Shown piece after piece: positions 47,301 to 56,949 of a DNA stretch of 64,000 nucleotides (within the stretch, counting starts at the first letter, position 1; the number at the start of each line of letters is the position of its first letter). The notes under the pieces are model-generated. The model was not told the origin of the DNA, did not search any database, and worked only from the letters and a program-made list of their open reading frames with translations. Where the stretch lies: contig NC_092861.1 of NCBI RefSeq assembly GCF_032062135.1, positions 119,696,234 through 119,760,233 of the forward strand. Direction: 5' to 3'. Made by a program: the position numbers and the translations under genes. This DNA is from Pyxicephalus adspersus (Eukaryota; Chordata; Amphibia; Anura; Pyxicephalidae).

Positions 47301-49496
47301 AAAAAACAGTCAGATTTTTTTTTGTAAGAAGCACCTGTTTATTGCAATAAATCATCAGATAAATGCTTTGTAGCAATACTAAGCAGGAAGCAGAACCTGT
47401 TGATATAATAATTAAACGTCATCCTTGTGTACAAACTAAAAAAAGGAACAAGGTATTTAACACACATTTACAAGATTATTACATAAAGCTGATCTCTATA
47501 AACTTCAAATCAAAATTACCCTTTAAATCCTTTATACCCTTTAAAGGGAAACAAAGGTTGTGCAATAAAATGTAATGATGTCACAGATTGTGATAACACA
47601 TTTTTTATATACTGTTGTCACAGAAAAAGCTCTTTTGTAGTCTTGCTTGTTTTTTACTTATGTTTTTTTAGGTGTATCTAATTAAAGTGCAGCACCAGCA
47701 AAATCTTTTTTCTTTAATTTAGGAGAGTGGGGAAGAGAATGCAATGAGTGAAGTTTTACTACTTCATTGTTAAAGAAACTTCCATTCATATTCAAACTTC
47801 AGCACAGAATGGAAGCAATACAATAAAGCAGTAATATATGAAACGTTTTCAAACTTTTACTTTGTTAAACAAAAATATTAATAATAAAAGTTTGATTACT
47901 ATACCCAACAAAATAATAATTCTGTTCCTGTACCACAGGAAATCTCCCCAGTGGTAACACAGCAGTAATATTCTGGCAGTGGGTATAACCCTAAACTAAA
48001 GAAATTATTTGGTTCAGTGCATGAACTCTAAACCAAAAAGATGTAATATATTTCAGCTTACAAGTTCTTATTCACTCTTCTCTCTTTATTTTGATTTAGT
48101 GATTCTGCAAAAAACATTTCCATTCCTTTTCATGTCTAAAAAAAATTCAACTAATGCAGCCACCATACCCAAGGACTAGTAATCTGCATATTATGTTTTA
48201 TTTAGGTCCACGTATGCATTAAATACAAATTGCAAACATGGAATAAAAGTATAATCATGTTTGCTGGAACTGCTAATGTGCATTAAAAATAGAAGACAAT
48301 AGTCCAATTGTAAAACAAAAAAAATGGACTTACTTAATATTGGTCTAAGGAAACTAGTTATGATTTTACATTTGGATTATACATCTCCTGCAATATTAGT
48401 TGCCTATTTGTCATGTTTACTCAGCAATTGATTTAGAGTATTAAAGTGGAACTATAATTCCACAAAGAAAAACTGCGAGCAGGCAAGATTTTCATTGCAG
48501 AAGGGACATAAAACATGTGTACTGTCTGTTTGCAATCTTGTACTTGTAAAAGTACATTGAGCGGCACAGGATACCAAGATACTGGATGTACCAGCATGCC
48601 CTGGGGTCACCGGGACTGATCAATACCTTGCACCGATAATATATTTTCCTGGCTTGGCCAATCAAGATGGCTAAAAGTCTAAGGGTAGGTACACACGTGC
48701 AATGGTTCTCATCCGATAATTGACTCAGGGCTTAAATCGGGCGAGAATCTTGCGTGCGAAGTGCTCGTCATCCATCGTCCGAATGACTGTTCTGGCAGAT
48801 CCACGGACAATGGACGACAAACGATCTTAATTAAAGTGAAGGGGGAGAGAGCACAGCGGAGTGCCACTCCATCGTTCTCCCCCTCACCTCTCCATAAAGC
48901 AGAATGATGCTGTATGTACATCGCTCGTTCATGCATCGTGCAGTCATTTGTCGTTGGAAATAATCGTGAAAGATCCTTTTCAATGACAATTATTGCCCAT
49001 GTGTACATAGCCTAACACCCTGCAGAGCACTGGATGAAGATAAAAGCTCCTGTGACAGAGTAGGAACATGTTAAGAGTAAATAAAAATTGCAATCAGGCA
49101 GGTCTATCAGACAAGGCCTATTCTGTCCGCAATAAACGACCTGATGGGTTGCAGTTTATTTGTACCATTTAGTCCCTGTTTAAAGCAAGTGAATCAACAA
49201 ACATGATTGCATAGGACACAAAAAGAATGGGACTAATACATACTTGCTGGAATCCATTTCTGACACTTGTCACAGTGAAAAGGCATTTCTTCCATCCATG
49301 GTGGGTCTACTTCATCGCCAACATCGCTGTTTATTGAGTCTCCACTCTGATCATGAGACAAGTCTATAGAAGCCTGATCTTCAGACTCTACCAGTAGCAG
49401 AGTCTCCCCTTCCACTTCCCCTTCTTCCAGACCCTCAGAGGCTGATGTCCTGGTAGCGTCATCATCAATAGGAGTGATATGGGCAGATGTATCCAT
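33522..49496 (-). CDS. KAT14: KAT14 (CSRP2BP), ATAC-complex acetyltransferase-like protein, 10 coding exons
   Basis: Coding exons: 49496-49244, 47180-47059, 46174-46053, 45340-45159, 44229-43810, 42325-41778, 40737-40604, 36304-36129, 35661-35471 and 33695-33522. They total 2322 nt (773 aa; human is 782), and every junction is GT-AG and in frame. Residues 1-84 are acidic (EGLEEGEVEGE). A CxxC...CxxC zinc-ribbon-like pair follows (Cys 75, 78, 105 and 108). The middle is Ser/Pro-rich with the conserved SASH-type block SAPGTPASHSATPSLLSEAD. The C-terminus is a GNAT fold with the acetyl-CoA-binding RRAGIA at about 702-707 (HPEWRRAGIATFMIYHLIQ) and YQKFGFKTEEY in the last exon. KAT14 is a subunit of the ATAC histone acetyltransferase complex, bridging subunits and binding CSRP2; it acts in the nucleus. 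No stop, frameshift or odd splice site was found, so it should be functional. PET117 lies just upstream. Confidence 0.97.
33696..35470 (-). other. KAT14 intron 9 with (TA)n tract
   Basis: The duplication boundary lies inside this intron near 34420. A TA dinucleotide run covers 35281-35319. Otherwise there is AT-rich intronic sequence with no gene. Confidence 0.6.
35471..35661 (-). other. KAT14: KAT14 coding exon 9
   Basis: Acceptor ATGTCCAG, donor CAG/GTAACC. Core of the GNAT fold: VVVLYKKVIVAFGFMVPDVK and the acetyl-CoA-binding loop RRAGIA. Confidence 0.97.
36129..36304 (-). other. KAT14: KAT14 coding exon 8
   Basis: Acceptor ATTTCTAG. Begins RDYETRPYRLQLLSQIRAY and ends YCYVRPGHIPTINSICQQFF. 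Donor CCAG/GTAAAA. It opens the GNAT domain. Confidence 0.96.
37231..37390. repeat. Interspersed repeat, GCGCCAACAT family, short copy in KAT14 intron 7
   Basis: An ATT tract, then TTTATATAGCGCCAACAT through GAAGAGCTTACAATCTAG, ending in a TAG trinucleotide run. Only the first 130 bp of the family are present. Confidence 0.8.
37590..37860 (+). repeat. Interspersed repeat in KAT14 intron 7
   Basis: Diverged relative of 8515-8795, sharing the blocks CCAATGGGAAGAATG and ATAGCCAAAAAGATC and the closing GCCCTAGGGTTTCTTGG. Confidence 0.55.
38033..38372 (+). repeat. CTAAAGCTACGTACACAC MITE, best-preserved copy (KAT14 intron 7)
   Basis: The left end CTAAAGCTACGTACACAC and right end GTGTGTACGCAGCTTTAG form terminal inverted repeats about 340 bp apart. 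An inner palindrome around CCCGATAATCGG/CCAATTATCGGG and a GC-rich core are visible. The several long overlapping open frames here are a result of the GC-rich core and are not genes. Confidence 0.85.
40604..40737 (-). other. KAT14: KAT14 coding exon 7
   Basis: No uninterrupted start-to-stop frame marks this exon; it was found by homology. Acceptor CACTAATAG, then CAVPVRRLQYSTTSFLCRLG and SIVSPYTARVLKPYI; donor AAG/GTAAGC. Phases fit both neighbours exactly. Confidence 0.94.
41778..42325 (-). other. KAT14: KAT14 coding exon 6
   Basis: Acceptor CTTTTATAG. Runs from DDEEMDTDGVIDPGIEY to RILDRFQ. Includes the basic helix YEEKLLLKRLESCP ... TPEARRLRQKLLVRKAKRER. Donor CAA/GTAAGT. Confidence 0.96.
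42326..43809 (-). other. KAT14 intron 5
   Basis: Unique-looking intronic sequence. No repeat family or exon was recognised. Confidence 0.5.
43810..44229 (-). other. KAT14: KAT14 coding exon 5
   Basis: Acceptor TTACTTCAG. Begins VPGKTNLDPVITVEGLRKR and ends PPQALFH. Contains the Ser/Pro-rich block TSPSPSPSLDFSAPGTPASH. Donor CATG/GTAATT. Confidence 0.96.
45159..45340 (-). other. KAT14: KAT14 coding exon 4
   Basis: Acceptor GTTTTCTAG. Encodes KKTSTWWSTVAGCLSVGSPM through WWKLVHNKPPT. The donor GAAG/GTATGG sits inside a codon shared with exon 5. Confidence 0.95.
46053..46174 (-). other. KAT14: KAT14 coding exon 3
   Basis: Acceptor ATTACAG, donor CAG/GTAAAG. Encodes VVMLAMYNLSLEGSGRQGYF and ends HWTFLLGS. 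Confidence 0.96.
47059..47180 (-). other. KAT14: KAT14 coding exon 2
   Basis: Acceptor ATTTTCAG, donor CAG/GTAAGT. Encodes the second zinc-ribbon pair (FTCSDC) and ends RLTWQQ. Confidence 0.96.
47181..49243 (-). other. KAT14 intron 1
   Basis: AT-rich with A-runs. The only clear feature is the MITE at 48679-49014. Confidence 0.55.
48679..49014 (+). repeat. CTAAAGCTACGTACACAC-family MITE (KAT14 intron 1)
   Basis: Ends CTAAGGGTAGGTACACAC and GTGTACATAGCCTAA. The internal sequence is collinear with 38033-38372. It lies in KAT14 intron 1, about 230 bp from exon 1. Confidence 0.8.
49244..49496 (-). other. KAT14: KAT14 coding exon 1
   Basis: Starts MDTSAHITPIDDDATRTSAS and ends in the middle of codon 85, after CDKCQKWIPA. 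Donor GCAA/GTATGT. The start ATG is the one matching vertebrate orthologues. Confidence 0.96.
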
Positions 49497-49653
49497 GATT
49501 TAAACCAGCAAATAACGGAACAAAAACAAACGCCTTATAGCTAGTTTAACTACAAATCAGTCTCTATATAAAGCCAACATGCAGCTCCCTAATTTAGAAT
49601 ACAATCAGGCAGCACAGACCACACTGTACACACTTTCCTCTAGTTTAGGCACT

Positions 49654-49659
49654 TTTATT
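49654..49659 (-). terminator. PET117: PET117 poly(A) signal AATAAA
   Basis: AATAAA on the minus strand, about 100 bp past the PET117 stop and about 160 bp before the KAT14 start codon. It implies a very short spacer between the two transcription units. Confidence 0.6.
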
Positions 49660-49760
49660 AGGTGTCCATGAGGTCTTTTTTTTCACAAGGAACAAGGCCA
49701 ATCTAAAAGAGGTATATAAAAGTCACAAATGATAGGAATCAACAGTTCTCATTTCTGGCG

Positions 49761-49907
49761 TTATGCTTTGTTAGATGCTTCACTTAAAATATTTTGACGC
49801 TCGGATTCCAACTGTTTGGTTAACTCAATCTGTTCATTAAGAAGACGCAGGTTTTCTTGTTTCCGTTTCTGCCTTTCCAGGTCGTAAAATACACCTTCAC
49901 GCAGTCT
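49761..49907 (-). other. PET117: PET117 coding exon 2
   Basis: Acceptor GCCTTTTTTAG, begins RLREGVFYDLERQ, stop TAA at 49761-49763. Confidence 0.95.
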
Positions 49908-52338
49908 CTAAAAAAGGCAAAAACATTAAATTAATACTTTTCATATGTGATAAAATAATACTTCAATTCAGTTGACTGGGTTTTAAAGAAATCAGTTATG
50001 TATATAAGTACAGAAGGTCATGCGGGAAGAATCTATTAGGCTTCTTGCCAGTGAACCATTACAAGTACCATCTACCTGTGGAAGCCCCATTGAGAATGAA
50101 TAGGGGCAGCCTCCTCTAGATATTCCTCCTCCCAATAATAATAATATTATAAAAATGATTACATTTAATATAAAATAATCCTCATCTAGCTTACCCTGGA
50201 GCAAATTTGCAAGAAATGACAATACCAAACAGCTCAGACACACTGCAGACAGCATTATCTATCAGTACATATTTTTATTGCTGGCTCTGCCAACCTGGAA
50301 ATCCTCCAATTTATAGCAATAGGGGGGAAAAAAATTACTTCCATCACATAATGCAAAACCTAGTAACTAAAGCTACGTACACACGTCCAATGGTTCACGC
50401 ATGATAATCGGCTCATGGCTGATATCGGATGTAAATCTGGCGTGTGTACAGCGCCCGTCGTCCAAACGACCCTCATGGCAGATCCACGGACGATGGGAAG
50501 GGAAGGGGGGGGGGGGGTGCATGCAGGGTGCTGCTCCTTCATTCTCCCCCTCCCCTCTCCATAGAGCAGAATGGTTCTGTATGTACAGCACTCGTTCATG
50601 CATCGTGCAGTGCTTAGTCGTTGGACTGATATTGCACTAAAAGGTGAGAGTTGCTAACTACATCAGAGCCCCTACATCACAGTACATAACCACATCAAGT
50701 AAAAAAAAAAAAAGTTAAAAATATACTTACCTTACCCCTGTCATGCTCCTTATGGTAAAATAACCTGAGAACTCCAAGTACAGTGTTCAACCCAGAACTT
50801 TTTTTAAGCTGGGTATGGAAGAAGCTGTAGGTGGGTGGCAGCCCCTGTATTGTGACCAAACTTATCAATAACAACCCAAAAACAGCCGGGTGGTACACCC
50901 AGCTAAAAGGAAACACTGAAGTATCCCAAGCCTCACAACCTAAAGCTTCAGCACATACCAGAAACATCCTTTCATGAAAGTTTAATTCTTCATCACTCCC
51001 AACATCTTGCCGAGATCACCCTTGTCTATTCACCAGGGGTAGGGCAACTATATATTTTTTTCAATGTAATACTTTTAATGATGTAATGTAGTATAGGGAA
51101 TGAGCCTTGATGATAAGCAGACCCTGCCTTGTGATCAAGTAAAAACACTTGTTCCTAGCTTACAATGCCTGGACCTTAACTCTCCTCATCACTGCATAGT
51201 AAATGAGTACTCACAATCATGCATTAATATTCCTCATACAATTGTAGGGATGCAGTCGTGTGAGCTTGTAAAGAGGAACTAAACAAAAAACAAAAAGAAA
51301 TCCACTTACCTTCAATCCCGCAGCGCAGTGGATCATTCAGGAGGTGTCTTATAACAGGTCCCGAGTTGTCTCAGCATCTGTCTCCTAGCCAGCGTACTAG
51401 GCGCCGCCATCTTCGCTTCTTCTTCCTTTCGTTAGAAGAGAAAATTTTTTCCCCCAACCTACATCGCCTGATCTCACGCCTGGGTCGGGTGATGTAAGTT
51501 GGAAAAAAAACTTGCTGATCCCACTGCGCATGCGTGAGATCAGCAAATTTTTCTATTCTAATGAAAAGGCTCCTTCTGTGCATAAGGAGCACCCAAGAGC
51601 TTCCCGGGATGCGTGACATAGGTGGCTGAGGAGGCTCTGCGCCTAGGCGATCGAGAATTTGAGGGCGATGCTGCATTTTTTTTTTTTTTTTTTAAAAAGA
51701 GTGTTGCACTTAAAAAACAAACAGAATTTTTACACTACATAAAAGGGTTGTCTACCATTTTATGTAAAGAGAAATTTCTGAGTTTAGGTACGCTTTAATA
51801 TCACTCATGCAATCGTAGAGTGCAGTCATGTGAGCTTTTAAGGTAGCATTGAGGCTGCAATTTCTAAAAGTTTCGGAAGTCAGAACCAATTATTATTTTT
51901 TGTTTATTTTACAATATATTTTTGCAGCTAACTTTGTTTGCAATAAGATGATGAGGGGGTCTTGCATTGCAATGCATTGCTGCTCTAGGAAATCCTTACT
52001 GAATTAGAACTGGAGTGTGATTACCCAGAGCAATCAATAAGAACTCAGGACTAGTACAGATATTGATTGGTTGCTATTGGTTACTGTATAAGTATAATAT
52101 ATAGTATAATGTTTATGAAGTTGTCTACAACAATGCTTCCAATCAGGAAGATGTGTCTTATCATAGGAGAACCACCACTGCCTGACCTTCACCATTAACC
52201 TGTAAAGTGTCTGAAGAGCCGCAGCATAGATCACCCACCGACCTGTCTTTCCAGGTTCTGCGTCACATGAACTCCAACCACGGTACCCACAGTCAGCACC
52301 ACCGAGATACCCAGGACCACCTTGGACCGGGTAGACAT
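49761..52338 (-). CDS. PET117: PET117, cytochrome c oxidase assembly factor, 2 exons
   Basis: Exon 1 is 52338-52243 (32 codons) and exon 2 is 49907-49761 (48 codons plus TAA), giving 80 aa against 81 in human. Exon 1 starts MSTRSKVVLGISVVLTVGTV, a hydrophobic segment at about residues 5-24 that serves as inner-membrane anchor or targeting segment. Exon 2 encodes the charged helix RLREGVFYDLERQKRKQENL and NEQIELTKQLESERQNI. PET117 is a mitochondrial chaperone that couples heme A synthesis to complex IV assembly through its partner COX15. The junction (CAG/GTCGGT, then TTTTTTAG) is in phase. The intron holds two MITEs. KAT14 follows 264 bp after the stop, the same order as in human. Confidence 0.96.
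50367..50640 (+). repeat. CTAAAGCTACGTACACAC-family MITE (PET117 intron)
   Basis: The left end CTAAAGCTACGTACACACG is intact. The right end decays after CGTTGGACTGATATTGCAC. A G-run of 11 at about 50507-50517 interrupts the core. Confidence 0.75.
51272..51797 (+). repeat. MITE of the AAAGxGGAACTAAAC family, full-length (PET117 intron)
   Basis: The start AAAGAGGAACTAAAC and end GAGTTTAGGTACGCTTTAA are imperfect inverted repeats. Inside, ATCGCCTGATCTCACGCC and GATCCCACTGCGCATGCG are followed by a long T-run near 51680. Relatives lie at 5049-5397 and about 29205-29605. Confidence 0.7.
52243..52338 (-). other. PET117: PET117 coding exon 1
   Basis: Start ATG at 52338-52336. Encodes MSTRSKVVLG through HVTQNLERQ. 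Donor CAG/GTCGGT. Confidence 0.95.
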
Positions 52339-52415
52339 TGGTAGCGGCTAGCTCCCATCCGCTACAAGGACCCGGAAGTGACGGCAACAGAGACCCGGAA
52401 GTGGGCGGGGCTCGC
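52339..52415 (-). promoter_or_regulatory. PET117: PET117 promoter with two ETS/GABP sites and a GC box
   Basis: CCGGAAGTG occurs twice, at 52372-52380 (followed by ACG) and 52395-52403, and the second runs straight into GGGCGGGG (52403-52410). ETS-family GABP (NRF-2) sites next to an Sp1-type GC box are typical of nuclear genes for mitochondrial proteins. There is no TATA box. The sites are 35-70 bp upstream of the start codon. Confidence 0.7.
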
Positions 52416-52617
52416 GGATCAAACTTCTAGCCCGGGAAACTGCATTTAAAAAGCATGAAAAATGGATTGTCAGTCTCCTCACACAGCGAGAAGGGTATGT
52501 GTCTGTGTGATTTATATATTATAAGCTGTCAGGGTAATTCTGGGGTGTCATACCCTTAATATAGGGCGCATTGATAGATATGGGGGAGACATGATAGGGG
52601 CACTGACATTACAGGGG

Positions 52618-52860
52618 GATATGGGGGGTTCAGGGGCTCCACAGAATGTGTGTGGGGGGGGGACGACAATGCACTCCACAGAATGTGTGTGGGGGAGGGG
52701 ACAATGCGCTCCACAGAATGTCTGTGGGGGAGGGGATATGCGGATAATGCGGATCAGGGGGCAACACGCTTCACAGATGGGTTGGGGGACAATGCACTCC
52801 ACAGAGGGGGATGACAATGTGGATCGGGGACAACGCACTCCACTTATGGGATGACTGCAG
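52618..52860 (+). repeat. G-rich degenerate minisatellite upstream of PET117
   Basis: Imperfect units of about 35-40 bp built on CTCCACAGAATGTGTGTGGG, a G-run and ACAATGCG. There are about six units, which become irregular after 52735. Multiple runs of four or more G on the plus strand could form quadruplexes. Confidence 0.8.
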
Positions 52861-53538
52861 AGTATGATGACAAAACGGATTAGAGTGACAAGGGGCTCTA
52901 CAGATGATGATGATGATACTGTGGAGGGGTCTTATTGACAGGTAAATGGGGTCTCTATTCTGTGTTTTGTGGTGATAGACCTGATGTATATCTATGACAT
53001 CAGCATCAACCAATCACAGAAGACAACACACTGAAAAACTGGTTGGAGGGGATGTGGGTGGAGAAGGTCAGCAGTGGATGGCATGGTAAATTGCCATACA
53101 CAAGATGGACGCTTCCATACATATAATAAATGTTTTATTTTTCATTGGTGCAAACTGACATAGCCAGCACCACTGTAGGGTTTGCTTTAAGTGGATTCCA
53201 TATTCTAGGTAAGACCCACATAACCCCACACAAATACTAGGCCATGTGGGAAAGTGGAGGGGTGAAGGTCTGTTGTTTTGCCAGAAACCGAAAGTGATCA
53301 GACAGGTGAGATCCTTGTCTGCAATATTGACCTGCCTGATCATACAAACTTGAAACCCTAATTCAGAGGAGAGGTAAATCAACCACATAGGTGCATGTAC
53401 GCATACCAGAAGCAGTGGCAGTTGTTAAATATTCGTGTGTGTACAAGTAGATTTGTAAGCACAGACATACATGTTACAGTCATCTGCACAATCTCTAGAT
53501 CCAAAAACACCTCTGGATCACCTTCAGATCCAAAAACA
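52861..53538. other. Intergenic; no gene seen
   Basis: Contains a short GAT run near 52905. No splice-flanked frame or repeat family was recognised. Confidence 0.45.
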
Positions 53539-54839
53539 CACATGTAGTTAAATATACAGCTGATTGTACATTGAAATTGACATTTGTATGTAGCTTTAGT
53601 CATTACGTGACAATATTGGATGAGTTCACAAAGGTATTTAGCTCTATATGTAGTTAGGATATTATGCAAGGAGAATAAGCATGAGCTAACCAATGTCATA
53701 AATGTTATTTATTATAGATTAGAGGGTTTTTGTTTGCTTGTTATTTGCTACCGGCATGAGCTGAGTTAGGGAACTCGGTGTCACTTTCCATGGCACTGTG
53801 ATGGGATGCGGGGCTTGTCATTTCAGACTCATATATACCCAGATTCTAGGAGCATGTACTGTATGTTCTATGGTTATCTTGAATTATGAGTTTATAAGTT
53901 GCTATTTGTTCAATTTTTTTTTCTTCATTTTACAGCTATAATTGGACAGCATTGGGATTCTGAATTTGTTTCCTCCAAGTATCACCAAGAATGTTTAGCC
54001 TTGAAAGTTATGGTTCCACAGAGCAGATCAGTATTTTTTGTTTTTATTCTCCTATTAAGTATATTTATTAAAGCAGGTGTACATACATATATTTAAACTT
54101 TGGTGGATTTTTACACACAATAAAGTACTATTTTAGATAAACAGCATTGCGTAGTCCATTACTTATTTACTTCAATTAGTTCATTACTTACACATGTAGT
54201 TAAATATACAGCTGATTGTACATTGAAATTGACATTTGTATGTAGCTTTAGTCATTACGTGACAATATTGGATGAGTTCACAAAGGTATTTAGCTCTATA
54301 TGTAGTTAGGATATTATGCAAGGAGAATAAGCATGAGCTAACCAATGTCATAAATGTTATTTATTATAGATTAGAGGGTTTTTGTTTGCTTGTTATTTGC
54401 TACCGGCATGAGCTGAGTTAGGGAACTCGGTGTCACTTTCCATGGCACTGTGATGGGATGCGGGGCTTGTCATTTCAGACTCATATATACCCAGATTCTA
54501 GGAGCATGTACTGTATGTTCTATGGTTATCTTGAATTATGAGTTTATAAGTTGCGATTTGTTCAATTTTTTTTTCTTCATTTTACAGCTATAATTGGACA
54601 GCATTGGGATTCTGAATTTGTTTCCTCCAAGTATCACCAAGAATGTTTAGCCTTGAAAGTTATGGTTCCACAGAGCAGATCAGTATTTTTTGTTTTTATT
54701 CTCCTATTAAGTATATTTATTAAAGCAGGTGTACATACATATATTTAAACTTTGGTGGATTTTTACACACAATAAAGTACTATTTTAGATAAACAGCATT
54801 GCGTAGTCCATTACTTATTTACTTCAATTAGTTCATTAC
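53539..54839 (+). repeat. Near-perfect 652-bp tandem duplication
   Basis: 53539-54190 is repeated at 54191-54839. By eye I find a single difference (GTTGCTATTTG against GTTGCGATTTG). The junction shares ACACATGTAG with the left edge. Each unit contains the same 65-codon open frame, which has no recognisable motif. It could be a recent duplication or an assembly artefact. Confidence 0.93.
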
Positions 54840-55014
54840 TTTATTTACTGCAATACATTTTCTGTGTATTTGTGTCTCAATAATTCCAGAATTTCAGTAA
54901 TTTCAGTATTATTATGTACAGATGTAGTGCGAGAAATACAAAGGCAGCCCTTTCTGACCTCCCTGTGAAAATTCTACTTACCTGGTATTCAAGACTGTAT
55001 GCAGCTAGAGAAGT

Positions 55015-55340
55015 CTAAGGCTAGGTACACACTTGCAATGGTTCTCGACTGATAATTGGCTCAGGGATATCGGACGAGAATTTTACATGTGTACAGGGCT
55101 CGTTGTCCATTGTCCGAACGACCGTCCTGGTGGATCCACGGACGATGGATGATCGTAATGGAAGTGAAAGGGGAGAGAGCACAGAGGGGTGCCACTCCTC
55201 CATTCTCCCCCTCCCCTCTCTATAGAGCAGAATGATGCTCTATGTACAGTGCTCGTTCATGCATCGTACAGTCATTAGTCGTTGGATAGGATCGTGAAAG
55301 ATTCTTTGCAATGACAATAATTGCACACCTGTAGTAGCTA
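55015..55340 (+). repeat. CTAAAGCTACGTACACAC-family MITE (intergenic)
   Basis: Left end CTAAGGCTAGGTACACAC, core GTGGATCCACGGACGATGG, right end TTGCACACCTGTAGTAGC. It is diverged but collinear with the other members. Confidence 0.75.
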
Positions 55341-55996
55341 ATTGAATCAAAAAGGTTTCATTTTCTGGCTCAGCAGTGACACCAGGTAACTATCATTTTT
55401 TTTGTTGGTGATAACGCCCATTTTTGATTTCCTGGTATAGGTTTCTTTATTGCATATTAAAATTGCTGTATTGTAGTAACTGTTAACAGCAACATTGAGT
55501 GCAATTAATTCTGAGTGGCACCCCTTTGCACTTTGGGAACTGATGAGCTTTGCAGTTTAATATGTGCAATGTGCTGCCTAGCACGGCCAAGATGTGTTAG
55601 GTAGCCCATTCATAGTTGACCCTTTTGTGAATGGGCCTTCAATGACATCCAAAAATTAAAAAAAAAACACACCAAAAAATGTCGGGGGGCAGGGGCTGTT
55701 GCCTAGCAATGGTGGGCTGAGGGTGCAACTCCCTGCAGCTCAATGCCTGATTCTGCTGTTTTACAGTCCAGCTGTTCTCCCACCGGCCATTCCTCACTTG
55801 ACCCCGCCACCCGCTCATCACTAAGCCGGGCAGACACAGCACTCTGGCCTAATCCATGCATCTGTTCTGCACAGGTCTCCCACAGTTTTTTTGTGGTGAA
55901 GAGACCCTGGGATTCTGGATTTTGATGGTGCCCACACATTCTGCAGGTCTCGTGATCCTATGTCTCCCTCTGCAAGGATTTCTTACTTACTACAAA
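55341..55996. other. Intergenic up to the first gap; no gene seen
   Basis: The open frames are GC-rich, overlapping and on both strands, with no known motif or splice support. Confidence 0.4.
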
Positions 55997-56292
55997 NNNN
56001 NNNNNNNNNNNNNNNNNNNNNNNNNNNNNNNNNNNNNNNNNNNNNNNNNNNNNNNNNNNNNNNNNNNNNNNNNNNNNNNNNNNNNNNNNNNNNNNNNNNN
56101 NNNNNNNNNNNNNNNNNNNNNNNNNNNNNNNNNNNNNNNNNNNNNNNNNNNNNNNNNNNNNNNNNNNNNNNNNNNNNNNNNNNNNNNNNNNNNNNNNNNN
56201 NNNNNNNNNNNNNNNNNNNNNNNNNNNNNNNNNNNNNNNNNNNNNNNNNNNNNNNNNNNNNNNNNNNNNNNNNNNNNNNNNNNNNNNNNNNN
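55997..56292. other. Assembly gap (N run)
   Basis: 296 undetermined bases. The gap lies next to L1 remains and the palindromic array, which may have caused it. Confidence 0.99.
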
Positions 56293-56460
56293 TTGATATT
56301 AATTATGCTGAAATCCACCTACTGCTAGTTATGTCCAGGCACACTGAAGATGCACCTGCTACTTGACTTAGGTACTGTCATGCTACATACTGGCATATAA
56401 TCCAGCTCAGACATTTTATACGCTTTCTTCCATGACAAATTTCTTTGTTCTTTTACTGTT

Positions 56461-56935
56461 TTGGAGCAATTTTGTTCAGGTCATGGTCCTGTACATCAGG
56501 CAGTGTCCTTGCTATATGCGGCCGTGATTGTTCGAGAACCGGATTCTACTGTACTTCCAAAGATGGGAAAGGGACTTTGGTATGGTGTAAGAACAAATAT
56601 CCATAGTACTGCCTACCAAGACCTAGGATACAAAAACCTCACTCGATGGTACAGAGTCCTGACACTTTTATCCACTTTTTCATCGTACAGGTCTAGACAC
56701 TGCAATGAAGGGCTAGGCATGCTCCTTCATATATTGTTTGACTGTCCCCAAAAAAACTTTTCCCAGGTTTATCACAACATGCAAAAAGTTTACAGATCAT
56801 GAGATCCTTTTTGAGGTAGCATTCTTCATGCTTCTCGGGTCCGGCCTACAGTAATTTTCTGCCTAATTGCCAAGATAATATAGCTCGAGCATGTATTCCA
56901 GCTCTCTGGAGTCAACTGGGGACCCCTACTGTAGT
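56461..56935 (+). mobile_element. L1-like ORF2 C-terminal fragment, plus strand
   Basis: The frame includes YKNLTRWYRVLTLLSTF and GLGMLLHILFDCPQ, the TRWY...G.LLHI...CP pattern found after the reverse transcriptase in L1-type LINEs. It is truncated at the gap and runs into the satellite array. Confidence 0.7.
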
Positions 56936-56949
56936 TTGATGATTCTCTA

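Larger units (their letters stand above)
49908..52242 (-). other. PET117 intron
   Basis: 2.3 kb, containing MITEs at 50367-50640 and 51272-51797. Nothing else was recognised. Confidence 0.6.

Noticed and set aside
52548..52854. Cys/Pro-rich and Gly-rich frames on both strands
   Set aside because: They are translations of the G-rich minisatellite; the periodicity comes from the DNA repeat.
53899..54748. Two nearly identical 65-codon frames in the tandem duplication
   Set aside because: Their identity follows from the recent duplication of the DNA. There is no motif, no splice context and no homologue that I recognise.
55856..56328. Long frames across 55997-56292, and similarly across 61962-62262
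   Set aside because: They consist of undetermined bases from assembly gaps and have no evidential value.
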